Below are positions 8,003 to 17,330 of a DNA stretch of 64,000 nucleotides, piece after piece; positions within the stretch are counted from its first letter, which is position 1, and each line of letters begins with the position of its first letter. This stretch comes from Mucilaginibacter terrae. Its GTDB lineage: Bacteria; Bacteroidota; Bacteroidia; Sphingobacteriales; Sphingobacteriaceae. The stretch is taken from assembly GCF_031951985.1 (NCBI RefSeq), contig NZ_JAVLVU010000001.1, positions 3,906,001 to 3,970,000 of the forward strand, in the 5' to 3' direction. Both the position numbers and the translations under genes were made by a program. Below the pieces are notes generated by a model, which made no database searches, was not told where the DNA came from, and was given only the letters and a program-made list of their open reading frames with translations.

Positions 8003-10339
8003 TTACACTTCTGGGTAAAAGTATTTAACAGTAAACTCATCTGCTATAGATTTAACATGTAAATTTCCTATAGATAGCTCTAAACCAACTTGAACTAATT
8101 TATGATAACCTTTGGAAGATTTTACTTCTATATCGTTTATATTAGGGATTGGTATTTCGTCTGTGTACTTTTTTCCAAGGTCAAACCAATTGCCACCAGC
8201 AAGTTGTTTTGAATAAATTGATAATAAGTTATCAAAAAATCGACTCGAAAATATTGCTAAATAAAAGTAATAATCATCAATTGACGAGAAGTCCTTTTTA
8301 GGTATCCATCCATTACCTCTTTCAACAACAAAATGTCCAGATTTATCAAAAGCAAAAGAGTCTGATCTTCCAAATTCGGTTGAAACTAATCGGGGTTCTG
8401 TCGAACGCAACCAAGCTCTATGCTCACTCAGACACCACCAGTTATTCAAATCTTTCCTAGCCCTTTCTTTTAACACTGCCTTATTAGGTAATAAGGTACT
8501 CTGATAATATTGAGGTGCTTTAGCAATTAGCTCTTCTTCAGTAGCTATTACTAGGCCATTTACATCATAAGGGTACCAGATAAAATTCCTTTCGGACAAC
8601 TGTCCGTTTTTTACGCTATCATTATCAATCGCTGGCCTAAAGTAGGCTCTTTCATTTAGAGGCAGGTTGTTAAGTTCATTATGGGTTATCTTGAACAAAC
8701 TACTTCCTAGCCTTATACCTTGTTTTACATTGAAAATATCCATTACTCGTACAAGTTTAATTTCTTGGACGAATCGTTCGATTTTTTTAATAATTCACTT
8801 TCCTGAAATGAGACGGTCTTCCAATTTTCCTTGGTTATGGGAAATGCTGTAGGCGTATAAATGCTATAATCTTTTTCTACAACTTTAAACTCCTGCAAAT
8901 AATGCATTTTTCTTAAGTCTCGTAGCGCATCTTGAATTACCCCTTTTTCATTTTTAGTCCAAAGAACTAAGGGTGTAGTATTGGATTTTGGTTTCTTACC
9001 AACAAGCATACTTACGTCAGTTAAAGCATCTTCAAAAACGAAATTTCCAAGTTTGCCTATTAAAGTAATATCAATAATACCCAATATCTCGTTGCGTAAA
9101 ACTTTATATGAATGCAATGTCAATAATGAAGACGGCATTACACAACCAATAACACCATCTTGATTTAATGAAAGTATAGTTTTATAAAAAAAAGCACTCG
9201 CTTGATTTGGTTTCCCTATCGATGTTGAAGGCAACGTATCTTTCACAGAATCACGTGACTTTTTATCCATTTGTTCCCAAGAGACAAATGGTGGGTTCAT
9301 CAAAATAAGGTCATAATCGTTACCCCAAAGTTCCGTTAAAGAATCATCAACAGCTTTGACTTGAAATGTCAGCTTTTTATCCCAAATTGTTCGCTTTTCA
9401 TAACTTAACAAAAATGTGGTAGTATTTACTGCAGTAAGGGAAGTATCCCAGCCAATTATCTCAACTGCGCCTTGATAATTTTTCTCTCTCAATTGCTTTA
9501 AAGACTCAATCAAAAATTCTCCTGATCCGCATGCCGGGTCAAATATTTTTTGTAATGGTTTATTTAGATCAAGAAGTTGTAGAGCTCGTTCGACTATTGT
9601 CCTTGCTAAATAGGGTGGTGTGTAATGTATACTAGAATAAAGACTGGCTTTGGCTTCAATTTTATTCGAATATCCTCCCCATAAATCAATTTGACGATCA
9701 AAATAAGAGACTTCTTTCTGTGCTTCTTGAAAAAGTATTCCGGAAGAATGCCTTAAAATTAAGTCTAACTTGGGCTTAAAATTAATGCTACCACTTCTTA
9801 ATCTATCGGTATATAATTCGAAATTACTAGGTATATCGATACCGCTAATACCCCACCTCTCAAAGTCTAATTTTTTAATATCTTCATCTATGCTAGCCAG
9901 AAGCAAAAACAAAAGATTCAAAGCGGAAACAGGCTTGTTTCTTTCCTGTGTAAAATTTCGGAATTGTTTAAAAATATCTATTATAAAAGGTACAATATCG
10001 CTTTCAGATCTATAGCTGGTTGATAGTAAATAATTGTAAAACTTGCTAAAAATTATTTTCAACTTTCCCTTTCGAAAGCTCTTCAGGCTTTTCTTTTTTC
10101 CAGTTATAGATTTTAATGCTTTTATCACTTATTGCAATGAAATTCTTAGTGTTACTTGACCAAGCGGAAGAATGAAAATCATAGTTATTATCTTCGCAAC
10201 GGGTATTTAGGCAAAAATCTCCATGTCCTCCATTGAGCATAATGAAGCTATCATCCACAACACTATTTGGCCGCAGTTGAATGGGCAATAACCCAAAGTG
10301 TTTTTGCCAGGTTAAAATATTACTTAAATCGTTACTCAT
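8003..10339 (-). pseudogene. N6-adenine DNA methyltransferase (Eco57I/TaqI-like), split by two single-base homopolymer frameshifts
   Basis: Three consecutive minus-strand frames join into one protein of about 775 aa. Frame A (10339-10046, 97 aa) stops right after a T5 run (plus 10048-10052). Reading T4 instead continues VENN-FSKFYNYLLSTSYRS into frame B (open 10128-8743). Frame B carries motif I DPACGSGEFL and motif IV NPPF, the hallmarks of N6-adenine methylases. Frame B leaves frame at an A7 run (plus T7, 8782-8788). With A8 it reads KKIERFVQEIKLVRVMDIF into frame C (8743-8003), which holds the TaqI-like target-recognition part (VKQGIRLG, YFRPAI, DEIPIPNI). Frames B and C also overlap as TAATG, so C could alternatively be made by coupled re-initiation. 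The gene is decayed, phase-variable or mis-sequenced; the domain calls are firm. Confidence 0.82.
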
Positions 10340-10735
10340 TTAGCAACAAATATAAATTTATCGATAACTAACTTCTAAGAAATTTAGCATCTTTCCTTAA
10401 AAAAACTTCAATGCTTATTTCGACGCTAACTATGGCAAGCAACTACGAGCAAGACTATATTAAATTTCTCCGTGGCAGTTCGCCCTCTAAGTTATCAGCG
10501 CACTACCATCGGCAAATCAAATAACCATCTTATAGCATTATATCTTCAAATCTTCGACGAGGCATTCCACGGTCATCTTGGATATAGGGTTTATCTACAG
10601 TTTAAAACATGATCGACCCAATACATTTATGTAACTTGCCTTAAATCCTACATAAGCGGTTTGATATCAGTCCAATTGGGTTCGGGAGGTAGGTACCCGA
10701 GCAGGACTCGAACCGTATTACATAACGAATTGTAA
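10340..10735. other. Intergenic stretch with a tRNA 3'-end-like sequence
   Basis: No convincing gene is present. On the minus strand, about 10692-10715 reads as the 3' half of a tRNA: T-loop GGTTCGAGTCC followed by an acceptor-like arm TGCTCGGGTACC. The 5' half of the T stem does not pair and no D or anticodon arm follows, so this is not a tRNA gene. It may be an attachment-site scar of the kind left by tRNA-targeting integrases, fitting the integrase remnant 300 bp away. The second integrase copy lacks this sequence, which weakens the idea. Confidence 0.35.
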
Positions 10736-10798
10736 AGTTGTCAAAACCTTTAAGTTTTCCAGTAATTGGTTCGAATTATGTCCAGTGTGGGGAGCACT

Positions 10799-10831
10799 AA
10801 GCCCAGTACTTGTACTGGGCTTTTTTATTTT
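10799..10831 (+). terminator. Intrinsic terminator upstream of integrase copy 1
   Basis: The stem GCCCAGTAC/GTACTGGGC (10801-10820) is followed by TTTTTTATTTT. The equivalent hairpin at copy 2 has a different stem base pair (T-A here, C-G there) and a different loop, so pairing is conserved while sequence changes. It lies about 180 bp before the integrase start codon and probably insulates it from upstream transcription. Confidence 0.7.
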
Positions 10832-11011
10832 CAAAAAAACGCTTAAATTTGGCTTAAAGGCCGTTTTTGCCGCCCAGGCGAATACAAATAACCTCAAATT
10901 TCTTAGAGTTATATCATTCGAAAAATTTCCACTTAGAAAGAAATTTTTGTCAAACTTCGCAAATAGGTGTAACAACTGTGTAACAGTTCTATTTGTGCCA
11001 ATTCAATTCAA

Positions 11012-11813
11012 ATGGCCACTGTAAGTGCAAAAATTTTAAAACATCACAAAAAAACGGATGGGACTTTCAATGTAAAAATCTGCATCAGCCACAAGCGGGA
11101 TCGCTCGTTTATCGACACTGAATTCTATGTTACCGAAAAACAGCTTAAGAAAGATCGTTCCATCAGAGATCAATTCATTCTTAGCTGCGTTAATAAATCA
11201 CTGGATACTTATCGACGAGCTATCTGTGATAATGATGAGCTGATCGGTAGAATGACTGCATCGGACATCAAGGATTTTTTATTGAAGAAAGATAAGAAGA
11301 TTGATTTTCTTAATTACTCTGATCAACACATTAAGCTTCTTATTGACAATGATCAGGAAAAAGTGCGGCAAATTTTAAAACCGTTAAAAATCACATCATC
11401 GGTTTTATCAAAAGGCAAAGTGATATGCCGATTGAACAAATCACTATCGACTTCTTGGAAAGATTTGAAGCATTCTTGAGAGGGCCACGAATTATGACCA
11501 GATTGGATCGATTAGGCAGGCCTTATAAGGCGAAAGGTAAGCCGCTTGGCGATGCCTCTGTTCATGTTTGCCTTCGTGACTTCAGCGGGCTATTTTCGGC
11601 AGCTATTGATCATCATAACAGACCGTCGATCGGCCTTACTCCAATTAAGGACAACCCTTTCAGTGATTATTCAATAGTTGGGGCACCGGAAACAAAAAAA
11701 AGAAATATCGATGCCGAAAAAATTATCACTATCAAAAATTCCCGGCCGCGACCCGCTTCACGGTGTGAAATGGCACGTGATCTTTTTATGTTATCATTTT
11801 ACTTGTGTGGAAT
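11012..11813 (+). pseudogene. Truncated, frameshifted tyrosine recombinase (integrase copy 1)
   Basis: The first 117 codons match the intact integrase at 31812. Near 11359 copy 1 reads CAGGAAAAAG where the intact gene has CAGGGAAAAAG; this one-base loss shifts the frame, and the downstream part continues in another frame (from about 11425) as IEQITIDFLERFEAFLRG. Homology stops at 11813, after residue ~268 of 438. The catalytic Arg-His and Tyr region is therefore absent and the copy cannot be active. It retains the N-terminal arm-binding and most of the SAM-like core-binding domain. The truncation coincides with the junction to the fructan locus. Confidence 0.9.
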
Positions 11814-11818
11814 GAGAG

Positions 11819-14596
11819 TTAACATTGTTGCTTCCTAAATTCGGACGGGGTACAACCATACTTGGATTTGAAAACTGTAGAGAAATAGTTAGGGTTTGAA
11901 AAACCGATTTCGTAAGTGATTTCTGCGATAGTAAGATCTCCGTTACTTAATAAGTATTTGGCTCTTTTGAGTCTTCGGTTGAGTATGTAGTCGGCTATGC
12001 TACAACCTAATAAGGCTTTAACTTTGCGATAAACTTGTACCCGCGAAATACCCAACAAGGTGCAAATTTCATCCACGCCAAACTTTTCATTAGATAGATT
12101 TTGCTCCACAATACCAATGAAATCATTTACAAACTTCCTGTCCAAGGCCTTGGCCAGGGGCATCTTTTCCGTACGGTCTGATTCTGCAGTAAAATGCTCT
12201 TTTAATTTCACGCGGTTTTTTATCAAACTTTGAATGCTCGCTGTTAAATAATCCAGATTGAAAGGTTTGGTAATATAGGCGTCAGCCATAGTGTTAATTC
12301 CCGAAATCTGCTGCTCAACGCTGTTTTGCGCAGTAAGTAATATCAAGGGTATATGCGAAGTTCTAAAATCAGACTTGAGCTTTTCGCAGAGCCCTTTCCC
12401 CGAAAGTTCAGGAAGAACAACGTCCGAAATTATCAAATCCGGAACTCGCTCAATAGCTTCATTAAGCGCTGCTATGCCGTTAGCTGCTGTATATATTTCA
12501 TATTGTTCGCTTAACTTCTCCTCCAGGTAATTTAAAAGGTCAGGGTTGTCTTCTACAACCAATACAGAGTGTTCTTTAGGTTTACTGAACCCATCAGCAG
12601 TTGTTTTAGAAGATATTCTTTCTAAATCAACAGTATAAGGTTTCGAGCGTTCATTTAAATCTGGAAGCGATACTTCCGGACGACTGATTTCGGCGCTGTT
12701 AAAGTGTTTGTTTCCGGTTGGCAGCACTACGGTAAATACCGTACCAATCCACTTTTCGCTTTTTAGTTCAATCCGGCCATGATGAAGTGCCACAATTTCC
12801 TTAGTTAGCGCCAATCCAATACCCGACCCTAATGTTGGTGCATGGTCAGCTTGATAGAATTGGTCAAAAACACGTTCGCTTTCATCCCTGGTCATACCAA
12901 TTCCGTTGTCTTCTATTTCTATCAAAATATCCTGGTCATCACCTTGTTTTATAGAAACCCTGACCGTCCCTTTTTCATTACTGAATTTGAGCGCATTTGC
13001 AATTAAATTAAAAAATACTTTATCCAGCATTCTGGGATCGAACCATATTATAAAATGCTTACTTTCGGATGTTACAATAAAATTTATGTTGAGGCGCTGT
13101 GCCTGATGTCGGAAATATTCGGCTATCTCCCTTACATAAGCAACGATATCATTTTCTGACACCCGTATCTGATGCTTATCATATTCCAGTTTCCGGTAAT
13201 CCAGAAGTTCATTTACCAAACTTAATAGCCTGAAAGCGTTTTGATGTATAATTTTAAGGGCTTTACCGCTGGTTTTAACCAGTTTCTCATCCTTAAGCAT
13301 CTCATCAATAGGAGATAATATTAACGTAAGAGGAGTACGGAATTCGTGCGAAATGTTAGTGAAGAAATTAAATTTAGCCTCATTGGCTACTTCAGCCTTA
13401 ACCGACATTTCAACCAGTTGGTTACGCTGAGCCAGTATTTCCTCGTTTTTGGTTTCCAGGTTTTTATTTGCTTTGCGGTTTTCTAACAGAGAAAAAAATG
13501 CCAGCCCTCCAAAAATAATAGCCAGCACAAGGGTAATTACCATGATGTTTAATATGATCTTCTGATCATTATAAATAATGCGTTGTTCTTGTAGCAAACT
13601 TTGCTGCTTATCAATATCGCGTTGCTGGCTGTTAATACGTATCCATTGCATTTTCATGAGTTGCACGTTCGAAGAGTCAATGACCAGCGACTGCATAATA
13701 TTCTCTCTGTTAAAAGGTAGCTTGTTAAGTATCTGAAATGCTGTGGCAATTGCTTCTTTACCGCCGGTAGGATAAAGCAGGCTTGCATTGAGTACACCGT
13801 CTGCCACCATCTGTAAACCACCGCCTTGGCCCGGTAAGGCGTCTACACCTATTACTTTAACATTTTTGGATAGGTTTAGCTGGTTAAAGTAAATGCGTGC
13901 GCCCGATGCCATAACATCGTTGTGCGCAAACACATAGTTAACGTCCGCTAAATGTGCCTTAATATTCGATAACTGTTTAATGGCGTTGGCTTTCAACCAA
14001 TCTCCATACACTTTGTATTCAATTTTTACATTAGGGCTTCCCGCTATTCCGTCTTTAAAACCCCTTTCGCGCTCAATGGCAGGAGACGACCCGGGAAGCC
14101 CCATAATTTCAACAACGTTAACCGGCTTTTTTGATAAGGATTTGATATACTCACCCGCCATCATTCCCAACTGGTAATTATCAGCCCCTACATACGCCGT
14201 ATATTGGTTAGATGTGGTTTTTCGGTCTAAAACCACAACGGGTATCCCTTTATTGTACGCCTCTTCAACAATGGGTGTTAAAGGTTGAGCTTCATTAGGT
14301 GAAATAATTAATAAATCAATACCCTGATTAAGCATATCCCTGACCTGGTTAATTTGTTTAGTGCTATTACCGCCAGCGTCCTTATAAATGAAATCGGCCG
14401 CAGGATGCAGAGACAATTCCATCTTCATTTCCTGCAACATGGTCTTACGCCATAAGTCTGAGCCCACGCATTGAGAGAAACCAATAGTAAAATCCGCTTT
14501 TCTTTTGCTATTGTGGCACCCGGAAGACATGAATAGGAGGATAAGAAATACCAGCATGCGGTAGTAACTCACCCAATTTATGGTATGTAAAAGCAT
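11819..14596 (-). CDS. Hybrid two-component sensor/regulator of the fructan locus (BT1754-like)
   Basis: All elements of a hybrid two-component system are in this one 925-aa protein. An N-terminal signal/lipobox-like segment (to about 27) is followed by a periplasmic sugar-binding domain of the ribose-binding type (~35-300), a TM helix (~348-370), a histidine kinase with His417 in NISHEFRTPL and ATP-binding DNGIGM (564-569) and GSGIGLAL, a receiver with Asp725 (LIISDVVLPE), and an AraC helix-turn-helix (~835-922). In B. thetaiotaomicron the homologous architecture BT1754 binds fructose in the periplasm and activates the levan locus; the same role is inferred here. It is divergent from the MFS gene and its stop codon lies 6 bp from the integrase-repeat junction. 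Confidence 0.93.
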   Translation of the reverse strand: MLLHTINWVSYYRMLVFLILLFMSSGCHNSKRKADFTIGFSQCVGSDLWRKTMLQEMKMELSLHPAADFIYKDAGGNSTKQINQVRDMLNQGIDLLIISPNEAQPLTPIVEEAYNKGIPVVVLDRKTTSNQYTAYVGADNYQLGMMAGEYIKSLSKKPVNVVEIMGLPGSSPAIERERGFKDGIAGSPNVKIEYKVYGDWLKANAIKQLSNIKAHLADVNYVFAHNDVMASGARIYFNQLNLSKNVKVIGVDALPGQGGGLQMVADGVLNASLLYPTGGKEAIATAFQILNKLPFNRENIMQSLVIDSSNVQLMKMQWIRINSQQRDIDKQQSLLQEQRIIYNDQKIILNIMVITLVLAIIFGGLAFFSLLENRKANKNLETKNEEILAQRNQLVEMSVKAEVANEAKFNFFTNISHEFRTPLTLILSPIDEMLKDEKLVKTSGKALKIIHQNAFRLLSLVNELLDYRKLEYDKHQIRVSENDIVAYVREIAEYFRHQAQRLNINFIVTSESKHFIIWFDPRMLDKVFFNLIANALKFSNEKGTVRVSIKQGDDQDILIEIEDNGIGMTRDESERVFDQFYQADHAPTLGSGIGLALTKEIVALHHGRIELKSEKWIGTVFTVVLPTGNKHFNSAEISRPEVSLPDLNERSKPYTVDLERISSKTTADGFSKPKEHSVLVVEDNPDLLNYLEEKLSEQYEIYTAANGIAALNEAIERVPDLIISDVVLPELSGKGLCEKLKSDFRTSHIPLILLTAQNSVEQQISGINTMADAYITKPFNLDYLTASIQSLIKNRVKLKEHFTAESDRTEKMPLAKALDRKFVNDFIGIVEQNLSNEKFGVDEICTLLGISRVQVYRKVKALLGCSIADYILNRRLKRAKYLLSNGDLTIAEITYEIGFSNPNYFSTVFKSKYGCTPSEFRKQQC

Positions 14597-14914
14597 AATT
14601 AAAAAATACCTACTGCAACTGGTTTATAATTGAGAAATGAAGGGCAGTGTTTCAAATTTAAACAAAGCGTTACTAAATTCAAATTACCTGTTAATAGGAA
14701 CGTTGGCCCAATAGCCATAAATGATACATAACCAAAGAATGATGTAACATGATTGAAGATTTGACCATCAATAATGTTATGATTTTGGTTTTATAGCATT
14801 GATTGTCAGTGTTCTATGCGTATTTTGAATTTGTAGAGAAATTTGATACAAAATCTAATATCGCTCGTATTATTCCTGGCGATATTCGAAATGTAAACCA
14901 ATTATACTTTTTTT
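14597..14914. promoter_or_regulatory. Divergent promoter region between the hybrid sensor and the fructan genes
   Basis: This 318-bp AT-rich stretch separates the two divergent start codons and has no open frame. It must hold both promoters and probably the sensor's DNA-binding site. I could not identify a clear TANNTTTG/TTTG pair or a repeated operator by eye, so no exact site is claimed. Confidence 0.45.
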
Positions 14915-16243
14915 ATGAGGAAACATTCCGTTCTGGCCTGGTCTATGGTCGTGGCTCTTGGTGGCTTCTTATTTGGCTTTGATACTGCTGTTATTTCAGG
15001 GGCTGAAAAATCTATCCAGCAATTTTGGGGGTTATCGGTCTTTGAGCACGGATTAACTATTTCTATCGCGTTAATAGGAACAGTTATTGGCTCACTGTTG
15101 GGTTCTAAACCCTCTGACAGGTTTGGACGTAAAAATACTTTATACTTTGTGGCCTTGGCCTACCTGCTGTCTTCTATAGGTACGGCATTGGCAGATAACT
15201 GGTATGTATTCTTAGTTTTCCGTTTTTTAGGCGGACTTGGCGTAGGTACTTCCTCAGTAACTGCACCTATCTATATATCTGAAGTTTCACCAGCTGACCG
15301 TCGTGGTCGTTTAGTGGGTTTGTTTCAGTTCAATGTAGTATTGGGCATCCTGATATCTTATCTCTCTAATTACCTCATTGGGCAGGGCGGCGAAACTTCA
15401 TGGCGTTGGATGCTTGGTGTACAAGCCTTTCCATCTTTACTATTTATTATCCTAATTCGTTTTATTCCTGAAAGCCCGCGCTGGCTCATCTTAAAAAAAG
15501 GGAACATTGCACGCGCCCTCGAAATATTGCGGGTTATCAACCCACTCAACTGCGATCAGGAGTTGGCCGCTATTCGGCAATCAAACCTCACTACACCTAA
15601 CAGCAAAAGCGCCAGTCTTTTTTCCGGGCAATATAAAGCACCTGTAATATTGGCTGTCTTGTTCGCATTTTTTAACCAGGTATCGGGTATCAATGCCATA
15701 ATTTATTACGCGCCGCGCATATTTGAAATGGCTGGTTTGGGAGCTCACTCATCCTTATTGTCTACCGTAGGCATTGGTTTAATAAACTTTATATTCACCC
15801 TGGTGGCTATCAACGTTATTGATAAGGTAGGTCGGCGTTTGTTGATGCTGATCGGATCGATTGGCTTGATCGCATCGCTTTTTTTAGTGGGTATAACATT
15901 TTACTCAGGGCAGTTCAGTGGTTTTGCCATACCTATGTACGTGATGGTTTTCATCGCTTTCTTCGCCTTTTCTCAGGGTGCGGTTATATGGGTGTTTATT
16001 TCGGAGATATTTCCTAACGAAGTACGTGCCAAAGGACAAACGCTTGGAAGTTCTACACACTGGATTATGGCTGCATTAATAGCGTTCAGCTTTCCATACC
16101 TGGCCGAAAAGCTGGGTGGCGCTACAACCTTCTTTTTCTTTGCTACAATGATGGTATTGCAGTTGCTTTTTGTTTGGCGTATGATGCCGGAAACCAAGGG
16201 CCGCTCCTTAGAATCAATTGGCGACAATTTAATTATGCACTAA
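14915..16243 (+). CDS. MFS sugar porter, likely inner-membrane fructose importer
   Basis: 442 aa with about 12 hydrophobic segments. Sugar-porter signatures are complete: GFLFGFDTAVISGA in TM1, DRFGRK (loop 2-3), the R-G-R-L-V-G-L-F-Q motif after PADRRG, PESPRWL in the central loop, QVSGINAIIYYAP in TM7, and PETKGRSLE at the C-terminus. It would bring fructose released in the periplasm into the cytoplasm by proton symport, as BT1758 does. The fructokinase gene follows 11 bp downstream. Family is certain; fructose specificity is inferred from the locus. Confidence 0.9.
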   Translation: MRKHSVLAWSMVVALGGFLFGFDTAVISGAEKSIQQFWGLSVFEHGLTISIALIGTVIGSLLGSKPSDRFGRKNTLYFVALAYLLSSIGTALADNWYVFLVFRFLGGLGVGTSSVTAPIYISEVSPADRRGRLVGLFQFNVVLGILISYLSNYLIGQGGETSWRWMLGVQAFPSLLFIILIRFIPESPRWLILKKGNIARALEILRVINPLNCDQELAAIRQSNLTTPNSKSASLFSGQYKAPVILAVLFAFFNQVSGINAIIYYAPRIFEMAGLGAHSSLLSTVGIGLINFIFTLVAINVIDKVGRRLLMLIGSIGLIASLFLVGITFYSGQFSGFAIPMYVMVFIAFFAFSQGAVIWVFISEIFPNEVRAKGQTLGSSTHWIMAALIAFSFPYLAEKLGGATTFFFFATMMVLQLLFVWRMMPETKGRSLESIGDNLIMH

Positions 16244-16254
16244 AGTTGACAAAA

Positions 16255-17184
16255 ATGAAAAGAGATTATACACCTAACGTTGTTTGTTTCGGAGAGATTC
16301 TTTGGGATGTTTTACCCGATGTTCGCAAGCCAGGCGGTGCACCTATGAATGTAGCCTATCATTTAAATAAGTTAGGCATAGCAGTTGATTTATTAAGCAG
16401 CGTTGGGCATGACCAGGCTGGTGATGATTTGATATCCTTCCTGAAATCTGGTGGGTTATCAGCAGAGTTAGTACAACGGAGCTCAGATTATAACACGAGC
16501 GAGGTGTTGGCAAGAATTACGGAAGACCATGAAGTAACATATGATATTGTTAAACCTGTAGCCTGGGATCAAATTACCTATACTACAGAGATGAAGCAGG
16601 CTGTATCGCAAGCCGATGCCATCGTGTTCGGTAGCTTAAGCGCCCGTGAACCGGTTACCCGCGATACTTTATACTCTCTTATCGAATCTGCACGCTACCG
16701 CGTATTCGATGTAAACCTACGGGCTCCTCATTATTCAGATGACGTTATTATTAACCTTTTACAAAGAGCTGATATGGTAAAATTAAACCTGTCTGAACTG
16801 TTGTTGATTATTCGGTGGTTATCACCTGCCATTATCAAGAATGAAATGCAGGCAGTAGAACTTCTGTTTAGCTGGTTCCAAATTCAAGAGGTGCTTATAA
16901 CCAAGGGTCGAAAAGGCGCTACTTATTATTCTCGTGAAATACGGTATGACTACCCCACTTACGCCATAGAGGTGGCTGATACTATTGGCTCGGGTGATGC
17001 CTTTTTGGCTGCTTTTCTAGCAATGAAGTTAAATAACGAACCATTAGAGGTGACCTTGGACTATGCTGCAGCAATGGGCGCATTCATTACTTCTCAATCC
17101 GGAGCTTGTCCTGACTATTCGAGATTTGATTTTGAAAGATTTATTTGGAAAAAAAAGTACCCGCAATACGGGCTGGCATCTTGA
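16255..17184 (+). CDS. PfkB-family fructokinase
   Basis: The start is taken at the ATG at 16255 (MKRDYTPNVVCFGEILWDVL), giving 309 aa. The longer frame from 16174 would run 70 bp into the porter gene and adds non-homologous residues. PfkB features are visible: substrate Gly-rich region PGGAPMNVAYHL, and the C-terminal signature DTIGSGDAFLAAFLA with the catalytic Asp and anion hole. It phosphorylates imported fructose to fructose-6-phosphate, feeding glycolysis, like BT1757. It lies between the transporter and susC in one likely operon. Confidence 0.92.
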   Translation: MKRDYTPNVVCFGEILWDVLPDVRKPGGAPMNVAYHLNKLGIAVDLLSSVGHDQAGDDLISFLKSGGLSAELVQRSSDYNTSEVLARITEDHEVTYDIVKPVAWDQITYTTEMKQAVSQADAIVFGSLSAREPVTRDTLYSLIESARYRVFDVNLRAPHYSDDVIINLLQRADMVKLNLSELLLIIRWLSPAIIKNEMQAVELLFSWFQIQEVLITKGRKGATYYSREIRYDYPTYAIEVADTIGSGDAFLAAFLAMKLNNEPLEVTLDYAAAMGAFITSQSGACPDYSRFDFERFIWKKKYPQYGLAS

Positions 17185-17330
17185 TGCTGAACTCGGTAAA
17201 ATTAAAACCGACCGGGAATTTTATCAAACTTATTTACATGCTTTACATGAGAATTGACTTTAGAAACTACTAACCAATAAAAGGCTAACCACCTCACGAA
17301 ATAACCAAATTATTGACCTTTAAACATGAG

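Larger units (their letters stand above)
10736..11813 (+). repeat. Direct repeat copy 1 (integrase upstream region plus 5' 800 bp of integrase)
   Basis: This stretch aligns with 31536-32614 at an offset of 20,800 bp, changing to 20,801 after a one-base deletion near 11359. Identity is high throughout the integrase part and lower in the first tens of bases. The repeat ends abruptly at 11813 (TGTGTGGAAT shared, then diverging), six bases before the stop codon of the fructan-locus sensor gene. The two copies lie in the same orientation on both sides of the fructan locus. Confidence 0.85.

Noticed and set aside
10432..10524. 30-codon plus-strand frame starting MASNYEQDYIKFLRG
   Set aside because: Slightly protein-like but too short, with no homology I can name and no neighbouring gene to support it.
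10692..10715. Possible tRNA gene on the minus strand
   Set aside because: Only the T-loop and acceptor end are present; the T stem does not pair and no anticodon arm follows.
10785..11024. 79-codon plus-strand frame, and its counterpart at 31396-31698
   Set aside because: Both run through the terminator hairpin upstream of the integrase copies; they are by-products of the repeated non-coding sequence.
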